Source: Bdellovibrio svalbardensis (GTDB taxonomy: Bacteria > Bdellovibrionota > Bdellovibrionia > Bdellovibrionales > Bdellovibrionaceae). From it: a DNA stretch of 64,000 nucleotides. The position numbers and the translations under genes were made by a program. The notes below the pieces were generated by a model. That model was not told the DNA's origin, searched no databases, and worked only from the letters and a program-made list of their open reading frames with translations. The stretch covers positions 62,001-126,000 of the forward strand of contig NZ_JANRMI010000006.1 of NCBI RefSeq assembly GCF_029531655.1, read 5' to 3'. Of this stretch, positions 33,223 to 41,881 are shown in pieces. Position 1 is the first letter of the stretch, and each line of letters starts with the position of its first letter.

Positions 33223-34152
33223 ATGAAGATCACTGAGGCACTTTTAGATATTGATCAAGTTAACCAACTGACGGGTCTTTCCCACGCGACTCTTCGTAAC
33301 TGGGAGAAACGTTATGGTTTTCCCAGTCCTCAACGATCTCAAGGTGGACATCGTCTTTTCGAGGTCGCTGACATTCACAAATTGCGCGAAGTCGTGAAGT
33401 TGCACAAAGGTGGAATGAAGGTTCGTGAAGCTATTGGTCAGGTCATTAAAGGTGTTGCAGAAGTTGAAGTGGCATCGGGCTTCCAGAAAAATTCACAACA
33501 AACCTTAAGTGCGTGCCTCACACAAATTTTGGAGGCCCTGTATAAATATGATGTGTCAACCGCAGAAATGCATCTATCTAGATTGGGATTGCGATTGAGT
33601 GAAACCGATCTGTTGGAGATGGTCTATCCGAATCTTCTAATGCAGGTTGGACATGATTGGGAGCGCGGGCACATTAACGTCGCGCAAGAGCATTTCAGCT
33701 GGAGCTTCTTAAGGACACGCCTGTTGAATTTTTTTAAAATGGTACGAAGTGATATGCAACAACCGAAGGCTTTGTTGGCAACTCCCTCAGGAGAACTTCA
33801 TGAAGGCGGGTTACTAATTCTCGCGGCATATCTGATGCTCAGAGGCTGGGATATTTACTATCTCGGCGTGAACCTGCCGATGCATGATCTCAAGCATTCT
33901 TGCATGGCGATTCAACCTGATATTGTGTGCTTGTCTTCTATATGCGCCGAGAATGTTAAGAAAAACTGGGTTGGAATCGAAGACCTTGAGATGCCAGTGG
34001 CTATAGGGGGAGCTTGTCTTCATCAATTGAACCTTGAAGAGCTTCCGGTGACCTCAAGAGTTTCTTTGATCGGAGGAGATCTTTCATCGTCGGTAGCGCA
34101 GATGGAGCTGGTACTGCATTCAGCACCGCAAAAATTGAAATTAGTTGTTTAA
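33223..34152 (+). CDS. MerR-family cobalamin-binding regulator, CarH-like photoreceptor candidate
   Basis: 309 residues. The MerR helix-turn-helix covers about residues 12-60 (TGLSHATLRNWEKRYGFP ... GGHRLF). A helical B12-cap domain (about 95-180) carries the W-x9-EH motif (Trp146, Glu156, His157) that CarH uses to cap adenosylcobalamin. A Rossmann-type B12 domain follows, with E-x-H-x-x-G (Glu191, His193, Gly196) providing the lower axial His. In CarH, light breaks the Co-C bond and releases the tetramer from DNA. No carotenoid genes are nearby; chemoreceptors and TsdBA follow, so its targets may differ from the classical ones. Confidence 0.85.
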   Translation: MKITEALLDIDQVNQLTGLSHATLRNWEKRYGFPSPQRSQGGHRLFEVADIHKLREVVKLHKGGMKVREAIGQVIKGVAEVEVASGFQKNSQQTLSACLTQILEALYKYDVSTAEMHLSRLGLRLSETDLLEMVYPNLLMQVGHDWERGHINVAQEHFSWSFLRTRLLNFFKMVRSDMQQPKALLATPSGELHEGGLLILAAYLMLRGWDIYYLGVNLPMHDLKHSCMAIQPDIVCLSSICAENVKKNWVGIEDLEMPVAIGGACLHQLNLEELPVTSRVSLIGGDLSSSVAQMELVLHSAPQKLKLVV

Positions 34153-34198
34153 TTCATTCCTCAGAAGCGTATTTTTTATAGAGAAACAGGAGCGTCGC

Positions 34199-35665
34199 AT
34201 GTTGGCATCAAATATTAGTTTAAAAGGGAAGCTGCTGCTTCTTGGTGGCTTTATGTCACTAATTCCAGTTGCTGTCGGAGCCTTTACCTTTTTTGGGTTA
34301 GGCAAAGTGACAGACAGTTATGAAAAAGTGACAGAGGGTGTTCTACCTAATATCGAAGCGGCTGACCAGATGTACTTGAACTTTCGTGGTGTTCGAATCA
34401 GTCTGCGCAGTCTGGCTCTACCTGGTGTAACGAAAGAGCAGGCAGAAAATTTCATTAAAGATGTCGAATCAAATATTGCCGAATACGAGAAGCACAATAA
34501 GGAATACTTGAGCGGTAATATGAAGCCCGGTGAAAAAGAGCTTTACGATAAAGTGGACAGAGCGTGGACCTCTTTTAAAGCGATCGGCGGCCAGGTGATT
34601 CAATACCATCGTTCTGGAAAAGCGGAAGATCAGGCAAAAATGTTGGATATCTTTTTTCATGACTGTCCTGAGACGGCCAAAGTCTACGATGAGGCCATGA
34701 CTAATCTGGTGGGTTTTCAAAGAAGCAGTGGCGTTCAATATGTTAAAGATGCTCAGGCGAAGACTACCAGTATTGATGGCGCGATGTTGATGATCGTTGG
34801 TATAGGGGTTGTGGTGGGTCTTTCGACAAGTGTCGTTTTTGCAATATCACTGGCGAAGTCTATTTCAGTCGTTTCTTCCGATTTAGCGACCGGTGCCAAC
34901 CATGTCACCCAAGTGGCAGAGCAAATCTCGCAATCTTCACAGGCATTGTCAGCAGCTGCTTTACAACAAGCCTCTTCACTGAATGAAACAGTCTCTACAA
35001 TGGAAGAACTCACATCAATGGTGCGTGTTAATTCCGAAAATGCGAAGCAGGCGGCTAATTTGGCCACTTCAACCAGAGAGATCGCGGTCAAAGGTGAAAA
35101 AGAGATTATGACTTTGATTGGATCAATTCAAAGTATCTCGGCAGATTCTAAAAAGATCGCCGAAATCACCTCAGTCATTGACGACATTGCTTTTCAAACG
35201 AATTTGTTGGCATTGAATGCGGCGGTTGAGGCGGCTCGGGCCGGCGAACAAGGCAAAGGATTTGCGGTTGTAGCCGAGGCCGTTCGGAATTTGGCACAAA
35301 GAAGTGCAGAATCCGCAAAAAATATCGCCTCTTTGATTGGTGGCAGTGTTGAAAAGATCGAAGCGGGCAGCAAACAGGCAAACCAAGGGGGCGAAGTTCT
35401 GGCAGAGATTGTAAATGCTGTCAAAAAAATGGCTGACCTGAATGGTGAGATTTCCACAGCAAGCGAAGAACAAGCCAATGGGATCGCTCAAATCGGTAAA
35501 GCCATGAATCAGTTAGACCAAATTACGCAGCAGAATGCCTCAGCATCCGAAGAGGCCGCGGCTTCAGCCGATCAGCTTTCGACACAATCGGAATCTTTGA
35601 TGGGAAATGTTCTGACCTTAAATAAAGTAGTGTCTGGAAAAGAATCATCAGTACGAACAGCATAG
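34199..35665 (+). CDS. Methyl-accepting chemotaxis protein (4HB type)
   Basis: 488 residues from the ATG at 34199, which has an AGGAG site 47 bp after the regulator stop. TM1 is at about residues 9-32, a four-helix-bundle sensor runs from about 33 to 190, and TM2 is at about 194-215. The signalling domain has [32 protein letters not shown]. Probably cotranscribed with the CarH-like gene and the next receptor. The ligand is unknown. Confidence 0.93.
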   Translation: MLASNISLKGKLLLLGGFMSLIPVAVGAFTFFGLGKVTDSYEKVTEGVLPNIEAADQMYLNFRGVRISLRSLALPGVTKEQAENFIKDVESNIAEYEKHNKEYLSGNMKPGEKELYDKVDRAWTSFKAIGGQVIQYHRSGKAEDQAKMLDIFFHDCPETAKVYDEAMTNLVGFQRSSGVQYVKDAQAKTTSIDGAMLMIVGIGVVVGLSTSVVFAISLAKSISVVSSDLATGANHVTQVAEQISQSSQALSAAALQQASSLNETVSTMEELTSMVRVNSENAKQAANLATSTREIAVKGEKEIMTLIGSIQSISADSKKIAEITSVIDDIAFQTNLLALNAAVEAARAGEQGKGFAVVAEAVRNLAQRSAESAKNIASLIGGSVEKIEAGSKQANQGGEVLAEIVNAVKKMADLNGEISTASEEQANGIAQIGKAMNQLDQITQQNASASEEAAASADQLSTQSESLMGNVLTLNKVVSGKESSVRTA

Positions 35666-35695
35666 AATCATCTCAGGTAATATTGGAGAATTAAT

Positions 35696-37480
35696 ATGAG
35701 CAAGTGGTCATTGAATAAAAAAATTTTAGCGGGCTCCTTAGTGATGACATTTATTGTCGGGATTTCACTTGGCTATACTGCCTACTCCATCAATAAATCG
35801 GTTCGCGACGAACTGGGCTACCAGCGCGAGCTGATTTCTCAAGGGGTGCGCGGGCAACTTGCGCAGATGCATGACTCGGCACCGGTTTATGAAGCGGTAG
35901 TGCAGGGCGCGCTGAATCAGTTGCGAAATCTCGTTACCAGCAAAGGGGCCGTAAGACTCAATACTGCGAAGATGGTTGAAATCGTAAAGGGTGAAAAACT
36001 TCCGAGTCTTGAAGCCGGTGATGTTGGGCTAAGTAACAACTTTACAGCTACAGATAAAATTAAAGAGGAGTTTGGAAGTACTGCGACTATCTTTGTGAAA
36101 AGTGGATCTGACTTTGTCAGAATTTCCACCAACGTAGTCCAGGAGAATGGTCAGCGTGCAGTTGGAACCAAATTGGCGGCGCAGGGTCCGGCCTATAAAG
36201 CGTTGGTAAAAGGGGAGTCGTATTTTGGACAGACGCAGATTCTTAATAAGCCGTATTTTACCGGATACATCCCGATATTCTCAGAAAACAAGGAGGTCAT
36301 TGGAGCCTGGTATTCTGGCTACAAATTGAACTCTTTGATCTCCACACTCGACTTCGTAGACAAAGCGCAAATTTTAAAGACGGGTTTCTTTGCCTTATAT
36401 AAAGCCGAAGAGGGAACCATTCGCATGATGTCCGCCAAGGTGGATGAAAATCTTAAGCAAGAAAACTATCTGAAATGGCTTGAAGACAAAAATAGCCTCG
36501 AGTTCTCTTTGGGCAGTTGGGATTATGTGAAGTCGATCGAGGCGGATGGCCATATTCTGGTTTCAGCGACCTATCAGCCCGACGTCGTGGCCAAAGTCAT
36601 CTCGAGCACGGTCAGTTCCACAGGATTCTTGGCGATTGTGATTGTCGCTCTTTTGGGGTTTTCAGTTTTGTTCGCCAGAAAATTGGAACGCACACTCAGC
36701 CGAGTTGCTGCCGAAGCGGAAAATGTTGGGGGGACGGTTGCCACAACGGCCGGGCAAATGACTTCGACTGGAAAGCAACTGTCGGATGGAGCTGTTCAAG
36801 CGGCCGCCTCCATTGAAGAATCTGTCGCGTCCCTTGAAGAGTTGGTCAGCATGGTAAGCAGAAATGCTCAAAGTGCACACAGTGCCAATTCGTTGACGGG
36901 GGCTGCGGATCAATTGACCGCAAAAGGATCAGAACAGATTAAAGGTTTGATGGCTGCGATGCTGGAAATTCAGCAGTCCTCCAAAAAAATGTCTGAAATT
37001 ATCACTGTCATTGACGATATTGCCTTTCAAACAAATCTGTTATCGCTGAACGCTTCAGTGGAGGCCGCTCGTGCAGGGGAGCATGGTAAAGGCTTTGCGG
37101 TTGTTGCGGATGCTGTTCGCAACCTCGCGCAGAAGAGTGCTGAGTCCGCTCGGGATATTTCAAAAATCATCAGTGAGTCTGTTGAAAAGATCACCGAGGG
37201 AAATAAAGTTGCTGATAGTAACGCGAAGTCCTTCCGTGAGATTACCGAGACCATTAGAAAACTAAAGCTCATCGTAGGTGAGATTGCGACTGCGAGTGAG
37301 GAGCAAAGTATTGGTCTTAAGCAAATCAGCATAGCGATGAGTCAGTTTGATCAGACCACTCAAAACAATGCTTCTGCGGCTGAAGAGGCGGCACATGCTT
37401 CTCAGGATTTATCAAGCAATGCGGCTGAACTCACGGGAATTGTAACAGAGCTGAAGGTTTTGATTAAGGGAGCCGCGTAG
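35696..37480 (+). CDS. Methyl-accepting chemotaxis protein with Cache-type sensor
   Basis: 594 residues. TM1 is at about residues 8-27. A periplasmic Cache_3/Cache_2-like domain (about 40-295) has paired alpha/beta modules, including 'ATIFVKSGSDFVRISTNV' and 'YFTGYIPIFSENKEVIGAWYSGY'. TM2 is at about 305-325. The hairpin tip [23 protein letters not shown] follows. Cache domains bind small metabolites directly. It is 30 bp downstream of the previous receptor, probably in the same operon. Confidence 0.93.
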   Translation: MSKWSLNKKILAGSLVMTFIVGISLGYTAYSINKSVRDELGYQRELISQGVRGQLAQMHDSAPVYEAVVQGALNQLRNLVTSKGAVRLNTAKMVEIVKGEKLPSLEAGDVGLSNNFTATDKIKEEFGSTATIFVKSGSDFVRISTNVVQENGQRAVGTKLAAQGPAYKALVKGESYFGQTQILNKPYFTGYIPIFSENKEVIGAWYSGYKLNSLISTLDFVDKAQILKTGFFALYKAEEGTIRMMSAKVDENLKQENYLKWLEDKNSLEFSLGSWDYVKSIEADGHILVSATYQPDVVAKVISSTVSSTGFLAIVIVALLGFSVLFARKLERTLSRVAAEAENVGGTVATTAGQMTSTGKQLSDGAVQAAASIEESVASLEELVSMVSRNAQSAHSANSLTGAADQLTAKGSEQIKGLMAAMLEIQQSSKKMSEIITVIDDIAFQTNLLSLNASVEAARAGEHGKGFAVVADAVRNLAQKSAESARDISKIISESVEKITEGNKVADSNAKSFREITETIRKLKLIVGEIATASEEQSIGLKQISIAMSQFDQTTQNNASAAEEAAHASQDLSSNAAELTGIVTELKVLIKGAA

Positions 37481-37522
37481 CTTCTGAGGTTATGAGTTCT
37501 GTCATTTTTTTAAAGTTATGAA

Positions 37523-37575
37523 TGCCAAGGTGCAGCTCAAAAAGGATTCAATTTTTTGAGAATTGAACCTTGGCA
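37523..37575 (+). promoter_or_regulatory. Large nested stem-loop upstream of tsdBA
   Basis: Outer arms TGCCAAGGT (37523-37531) and ACCTTGGCA (37567-37575) enclose inner arms CTCAAAAA (37536-37543) and TTTTTGAG (37553-37560). It lies between the chemoreceptor stop and the tsdB leader hairpin. The T run is inside the stem, so it is not a typical terminator; a structured leader is plausible. Confidence 0.45.
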
Positions 37576-37590
37576 GATAATCCAATTAAA

Positions 37591-37631
37591 ATGAGTTCCA
37601 GTGGAGTTGATTTCCAGAAGAGGAACTCATG
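37591..37631 (+). promoter_or_regulatory. Hairpin covering ribosome-binding site and start codon of tsdB
   Basis: ATGAGTTCC (37591-37599) is a perfect complement of GGAACTCAT (37622-37630). The 3' arm contains the GAGGAA ribosome-binding site and the first two bases of the ATG at 37629. The loop is 22 bases. Folded, it should block initiation of tsdB and, through the ATGA overlap, reduce tsdA. Confidence 0.5.
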
Positions 37632-38273
37632 GTTGGAAAAATCATTTTAAGCCTGTTTTTTGTGTCGGTGGCCCGGGCCGAATCGCCGGATTTGAATCTC
37701 GCCAAAGAAATTATTCTTAAAGGAAATAAAACGGGAGCTCTGGCTTGTATCGCCTGTCACCAGGAAAATGGTGCCGGAATTCCCAGTGCCGGATTTCCCC
37801 AGCTCGCGGGATTAAGTTCTGCTTATTTTTCCAAGCAGATATATGATTTCAAAAACATGTTACGCATAAATCCGGTCATGCAACCGATCGCGAAAGGCCT
37901 TAATGAGAGCGAGATTAAAAGTCTGGCCGCCTATTTCTCGGCCTTAGCTCCTGTCGCCAATACTGAAAAAAGCACGGCTCCTCAGTTGGTCGAGGAAGGG
38001 CGTTTGATTGCAGAAAAGGGACTGTGGGAAAAGGGAGTACCTGCCTGTTTTGCCTGTCATGGGCCTGAGGGGCGCGGGGTCGGAGACAATTTTCCTCCGA
38101 TCGTTTCTCAAGGAAAGACCTACTTGATTCAGCAATTTCAAGCTTGGAAAAAAGGAACCAGAAAGAATGATCCGAACCAATTGATGAAAACAGTTGCCAT
38201 GAAGTTGACGGATAAAGAAATCAACGCCGTAGCTAATTTTTTGGGACAAGTAACGATGGAGGTTAAAAAATGA
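37629..38273 (+). CDS. tsdB: Diheme cytochrome c4-like protein, probable TsdB
   Basis: 214 residues with a short signal peptide ending at ARA (about residue 17). Two class I cytochrome c domains have heme sites CIACH (Cys40, Cys43, His44) and CFACH (Cys140, Cys143, His144), with Met ligands in NPVMQP and the later LMKTVAM segment. It matches the cytochrome c4/TsdB layout. TsdB accepts electrons from the thiosulfate dehydrogenase TsdA. The stop overlaps the tsdA-like start (ATGA), supporting that pairing. Confidence 0.85.
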   Translation: MVGKIILSLFFVSVARAESPDLNLAKEIILKGNKTGALACIACHQENGAGIPSAGFPQLAGLSSAYFSKQIYDFKNMLRINPVMQPIAKGLNESEIKSLAAYFSALAPVANTEKSTAPQLVEEGRLIAEKGLWEKGVPACFACHGPEGRGVGDNFPPIVSQGKTYLIQQFQAWKKGTRKNDPNQLMKTVAMKLTDKEINAVANFLGQVTMEVKK

Positions 38274-39133
38274 GACCTCTAAAATTGATTCTGACTTCAA
38301 TCATTTTGTTTTCCTTCCACGGTATGAGCTTCGCCAAGGCACCAGCACCTTTTCAACCTCCTGCTGAAAAAGATTTGCCTGACAATGAATTCGGCCGGGT
38401 GGTTCGCTTTGGACGAGATGTTTTTATAGACACACAAAAAAATGCAAAACCCTATATTGGCAATGCGCTTAATTGTGTGAACTGCCATTTGAATGCGGGA
38501 CGTCTTGTGAACTCCGCACCCTTATGGGGAGCTTATGTTCTTTATCCTGCCTATCGCAAGAAGACGAATAAAGTCGATACCCTTGCAAGTCGCATTCAAG
38601 GTTGCTTTATGTATAGCATGAATGGCAAAGCTCCTGCTGCAGACAGCGCTGAAATCACAGGCCTTGTGACTTATATGTACTGGCTTGCAAAAGGAGCCCC
38701 GACGGGAACTGTATTGCCAGGTCAGGGATATTTGGAACTCAAAGCACCACCGCGTGTTCCGTCATGGGAGGCTGGTCAAAAAGTTTACGAACAAAACTGT
38801 GCTCTCTGTCATGGCGCCAATGGCGAAGGGCAGTTCGCTGAAGGTAAAACTGTCTTTCCTCCTTTGTGGGGAAGTAAATCCTTCAACTGGGGCGCCGGTA
38901 TGCATCGGATAAACACCGCTGCAGGATTCATTAAAGCAAATATGCCGCTAGGTCGTGGGGGAATGCTGACGGAACAACAAGCTTGGGATGTTGCCTACTT
39001 TATGAATTCCCATGAACGTCCGAAAGACCCTCGGCAAACCACCAGCATCGATGATGCCAAAAAGAACTTTCACGCAGAAAATTGTTCTTATGGAAATGAA
39101 GTGGGCGGACATAAACTCGGGCAGGGCGATTGA
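38270..39133 (+). CDS. tsdA: Thiosulfate dehydrogenase TsdA-like diheme cytochrome
   Basis: 287 residues with a signal peptide ending at FAKA (about residue 24). Heme site 1 is CVNCH (Cys69, Cys72, His73). Cys112 in GCFMYSMNG matches the Cys that serves as axial heme ligand in characterised TsdA. Heme site 2 is CALCH (Cys177, Cys180, His181), with Met225 in ANMPLG as ligand. TsdA couples two thiosulfates to tetrathionate (or the reverse) in the periplasm. GGAGG precedes the start within the tsdB coding region. The direction of the reaction cannot be told from sequence. Confidence 0.88.
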   Translation: MRPLKLILTSIILFSFHGMSFAKAPAPFQPPAEKDLPDNEFGRVVRFGRDVFIDTQKNAKPYIGNALNCVNCHLNAGRLVNSAPLWGAYVLYPAYRKKTNKVDTLASRIQGCFMYSMNGKAPAADSAEITGLVTYMYWLAKGAPTGTVLPGQGYLELKAPPRVPSWEAGQKVYEQNCALCHGANGEGQFAEGKTVFPPLWGSKSFNWGAGMHRINTAAGFIKANMPLGRGGMLTEQQAWDVAYFMNSHERPKDPRQTTSIDDAKKNFHAENCSYGNEVGGHKLGQGD

Positions 39134-39696
39134 CTTCTTTGAAACCCAAACTTCCTTGGTGGACTTGGATTGTTTCATTCTTTGTCGCACTGGCGGCTAA
39201 GCTTTTGAGCTTTCACTTCCTTTATTTCGATGGGTTTTTCTATATCTATGGATCCTATGTGTTCTGCCTTCCTTTGTATTTTATGTGGGGAGGCCGGGTA
39301 TTCTGGGGGCAATTGGCCGCCGAAACGGTCACGGCAAATGTGGTAGGATTTCATGAGCCTTGGTTTATTCTTATGCATGGGGCTGCTAACACAGCAAAGC
39401 CATTGCTGGGCTATTATCTCTTCATTGTCTTCAAAGGTGAAAGCTACAAACATAAAATTGATCGCAGTCTTATTTTTTTCTTTTGGACCTTATTGATTGG
39501 GTCTCTTATCGGAAACTTTGTGCTTTTAGGTTTGCGTGTGGCGGCGGGAGACTTCGCCACGGGTGAATTCTTATCAAGGTTGCTTCGCCAAGTGCTGCGA
39601 GATTGTTTGTCCGGATTTTTTATCAGCTATTTTTTGCTGGATAAGTTGGGGCCTTGGCTTAAGAATAAAAAGCTATCTTATTGGCCCCCGGGCTAG
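39130..39696 (+). CDS. Polytopic membrane protein after tsdA
   Basis: 188 residues from a TTG that overlaps the tsdA stop (TTGA). About five transmembrane helices are predicted, with aromatic-rich first helices (SFHFLYFDGFFYIYGSYVF) and a conserved-looking 'GFHEPWFILMHGAANTAKP' loop. It is vaguely like MASE1-type sensor membrane domains but has no output domain. Translation coupling suggests a link with the thiosulfate system. The 3' end overlaps the convergent caspase-like gene by 4 bp. Confidence 0.6.
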   Translation: MTSLKPKLPWWTWIVSFFVALAAKLLSFHFLYFDGFFYIYGSYVFCLPLYFMWGGRVFWGQLAAETVTANVVGFHEPWFILMHGAANTAKPLLGYYLFIVFKGESYKHKIDRSLIFFFWTLLIGSLIGNFVLLGLRVAAGDFATGEFLSRLLRQVLRDCLSGFFISYFLLDKLGPWLKNKKLSYWPPG

Positions 39697-40706
39697 AAAA
39701 CTCCGCTACAGCTTGGCGCACTAATACGAATGAGTTTTAAAATGCCGTTGCCCGCAGCGATGGCCTCTGATGTGAAGGTGAGACTGCCATCACGGTATTC
39801 CATGAAACGTGTCCAGCGGGCAGTCCAAAAATTGAGAACTCCATGACCGAACAGAGTCACGCCAGTTGTAGCCCAGAAATGATCATAGAAAAATCCCATG
39901 GCGCCGCCTACGGCCTCAGGTCCTACGAAGGTTTTTAGAACTAACAAGGAGCCGGCGAAGGCTGATGCAACTACAAAACTTGCTCCGGTCATACCGGCAC
40001 GACCCAGAGTATTGAACAAAAAGACATTCAAATTTTCGACAACAGAAAAAACGCCCATTTTGTAAAGCATTGTATCCAGCCGTCCTTGCAAATGCTGAAA
40101 GCTCATAGCCGTGGTCATGTATCGGTGAGCCATACTCACCAAAGACCGCGTTTGTTGTACGGCTTCGATTTTCGCGTTGGCGTCTTTGAATTCCTGCATG
40201 AATTCCATCTGAAACCCCGTGGGCTTCAATGAGTCCCCGCAGTTACAGGCGCTAAAATAGATCCCGAAATCTTTGGCAAGTCTTGCATGCATGGGAGCAG
40301 TGGTCAGAATTCCAGCAATCTCTTTTCCTTTGTAGCCCGCATCGTTGTGAAACCAAAATGTTTTAGAGTTGCCATGTCCAATTAGAAATAACATCTTAAC
40401 TTGGCTGTCTGCGGGCAGACGTTGCTCTTTAATTTTTTCAGCTAAACCCGTGGACATTTGTTTCAGATCAGTCAATTGAAGATCAATTACAACGGGACGT
40501 TGTCCCACGGGAAGATGGGCATTGGTTTCTGCGACCATCTTTTTAAATGATTCTTTTGCCTGTTCATTGAGAATATTATCCAACGCTGCAATTTCGGGAG
40601 CCGAGTTTGAGGCAGAGACAAAGACAAATAGATCCGTCGATGCCAGCGAGTGACAGGCAAACAGCGTGATGATCAAACTAAAAAAGATGCGGAATCTTTG
40701 TATCAT
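39693..40706 (-). CDS. Secreted caspase-fold-like protein with hydrophobic C-terminus
   Basis: 337 residues. A signal peptide ends at SLAS (about residue 23). Residues 25-160 have an alpha/beta pattern with LFLIGHG (His111) and IYFSACNCG (Cys154), the His-Gly and Ala-Cys pair on adjacent strands seen in caspase-fold (clan CD) peptidases such as CHAT, gingipain and clostripain. The C-terminal third has hydrophobic helices (about 235-275 and 285-300) that could insert in a membrane. An AGGAG site and ATGA overlap couple it to the upstream secreted-protein gene. Family assignment is by motif only. Confidence 0.6.
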   Translation of the reverse strand: MIQRFRIFFSLIITLFACHSLASTDLFVFVSASNSAPEIAALDNILNEQAKESFKKMVAETNAHLPVGQRPVVIDLQLTDLKQMSTGLAEKIKEQRLPADSQVKMLFLIGHGNSKTFWFHNDAGYKGKEIAGILTTAPMHARLAKDFGIYFSACNCGDSLKPTGFQMEFMQEFKDANAKIEAVQQTRSLVSMAHRYMTTAMSFQHLQGRLDTMLYKMGVFSVVENLNVFLFNTLGRAGMTGASFVVASAFAGSLLVLKTFVGPEAVGGAMGFFYDHFWATTGVTLFGHGVLNFWTARWTRFMEYRDGSLTFTSEAIAAGNGILKLIRISAPSCSGVF

Positions 40707-41881
40707 TGCTGCGCTCCTTGGAGCTTTTTGAGTTCTTGATCCTGTTGAATCAATTGTTTCAATTTTTCTACTGCTTCCTGAACTTGATCTTTCTTGAGAG
40801 CTTCTTTATCAAAAGAAACTTCTTTCCGTACTTCCGTCGTTAGCCATTGCGCGCCTGGCTTTTGAGAGTCTAAGATGATCTTTCCTTGGCCCCCAGAGCC
40901 ACCAGTAAGGCGCGGGCGGGGACCACTGCCGAAAAAGCTATACAGAGATCTTCCAGTCAGCAGAGGGCGAGTCATAAACTGGCAAAAGGTCATTTTGTTG
41001 TCTTGCTGATCCTGTAGTTGCAGATCTTGGGACATTAAGAAATCTATAAGTTGTTTTTCCTGTTCTGGAGATTTTGGGGCAGAGGCTTCACTGGTCATAT
41101 TAGCGATCATTTCAGCCATGCGATCTACGTCCTCAGAAGCTGGAACCTCGGGGATGCTCTTGATCGTTTTTAAAAGAGATTTAAATTCAGCGACGCAGGA
41201 AGAGTGAGAATTCGTGTTGAACTCTTCATTGTTAAGATACTTTTCAAAGTTGAAGGCCCTGAGTGTGGCAAATGTTAAGCTGACAGGTTTCCAAGTCGAA
41301 CTATTGAATGCTTGTTTAAGAGCTTCTTCACGAGCCGACAGGTTTCCCATGGTAATAATCTGCAGGCCATTCGAAACTTCGGAGTGTTCCTTGTTCCGGT
41401 AAGTCAAATAGGTTGATAAGAGCATATTGGTCTTTGCATCTGTGGCAATTGCCATCTCATGAATGATAATGGACTTTAGTTTTTCCCTGTTTAACGAGGT
41501 ATCAGCAAAGATATAGGTTCGGTTTCCATAGTCGGTCCAACTGTCCAATCCATTCTGCGAAAGAAAGGAAACATAATACTTTTTCGCCATAATCTTGGCA
41601 GTGCCTTCTGCGGAACTGCGCGGGCAATTTTCATAGATCCTTTTGGCAGTGGGTAATGAGATTCCCAAGCTATGCACCGCAGAGACAGGATCGTTAAAGA
41701 TGCCACAAAGAATTTTTGATTTGGAATTCTGAAAAATCTCAACCGTGATACCATCAATTTGTTTTTGCAGGTCAGATCCCTCAACAACGGGAACGGCTGT
41801 TTTCTGCCACGCTGTAGTCGCCAGTGCACTCCAATTCCAAAGACTTAAAAAGAGCAGAGTCAATGCTGCGAAGAGTTTCAT
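40703..41881 (-). CDS. Secreted protein, middle gene of caspase-like operon
   Basis: 392 residues with a signal peptide ending at ALA (about residue 21). The body is mainly helical. IIIHEMAIATDA (about residues 140-150) resembles the VLHEIIYREA motif of the secreted protein at 26904-28151, again an HE without the second His of HExxH. The C-terminus is a Glu/Gln/Lys-rich coiled coil after a Gly-rich linker. It overlaps both neighbours by ATGA, so the three proteins are made together. No family was recognised. Confidence 0.6.
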   Translation of the reverse strand: MKLFAALTLLFLSLWNWSALATTAWQKTAVPVVEGSDLQKQIDGITVEIFQNSKSKILCGIFNDPVSAVHSLGISLPTAKRIYENCPRSSAEGTAKIMAKKYYVSFLSQNGLDSWTDYGNRTYIFADTSLNREKLKSIIIHEMAIATDAKTNMLLSTYLTYRNKEHSEVSNGLQIITMGNLSAREEALKQAFNSSTWKPVSLTFATLRAFNFEKYLNNEEFNTNSHSSCVAEFKSLLKTIKSIPEVPASEDVDRMAEMIANMTSEASAPKSPEQEKQLIDFLMSQDLQLQDQQDNKMTFCQFMTRPLLTGRSLYSFFGSGPRPRLTGGSGGQGKIILDSQKPGAQWLTTEVRKEVSFDKEALKKDQVQEAVEKLKQLIQQDQELKKLQGAQQ

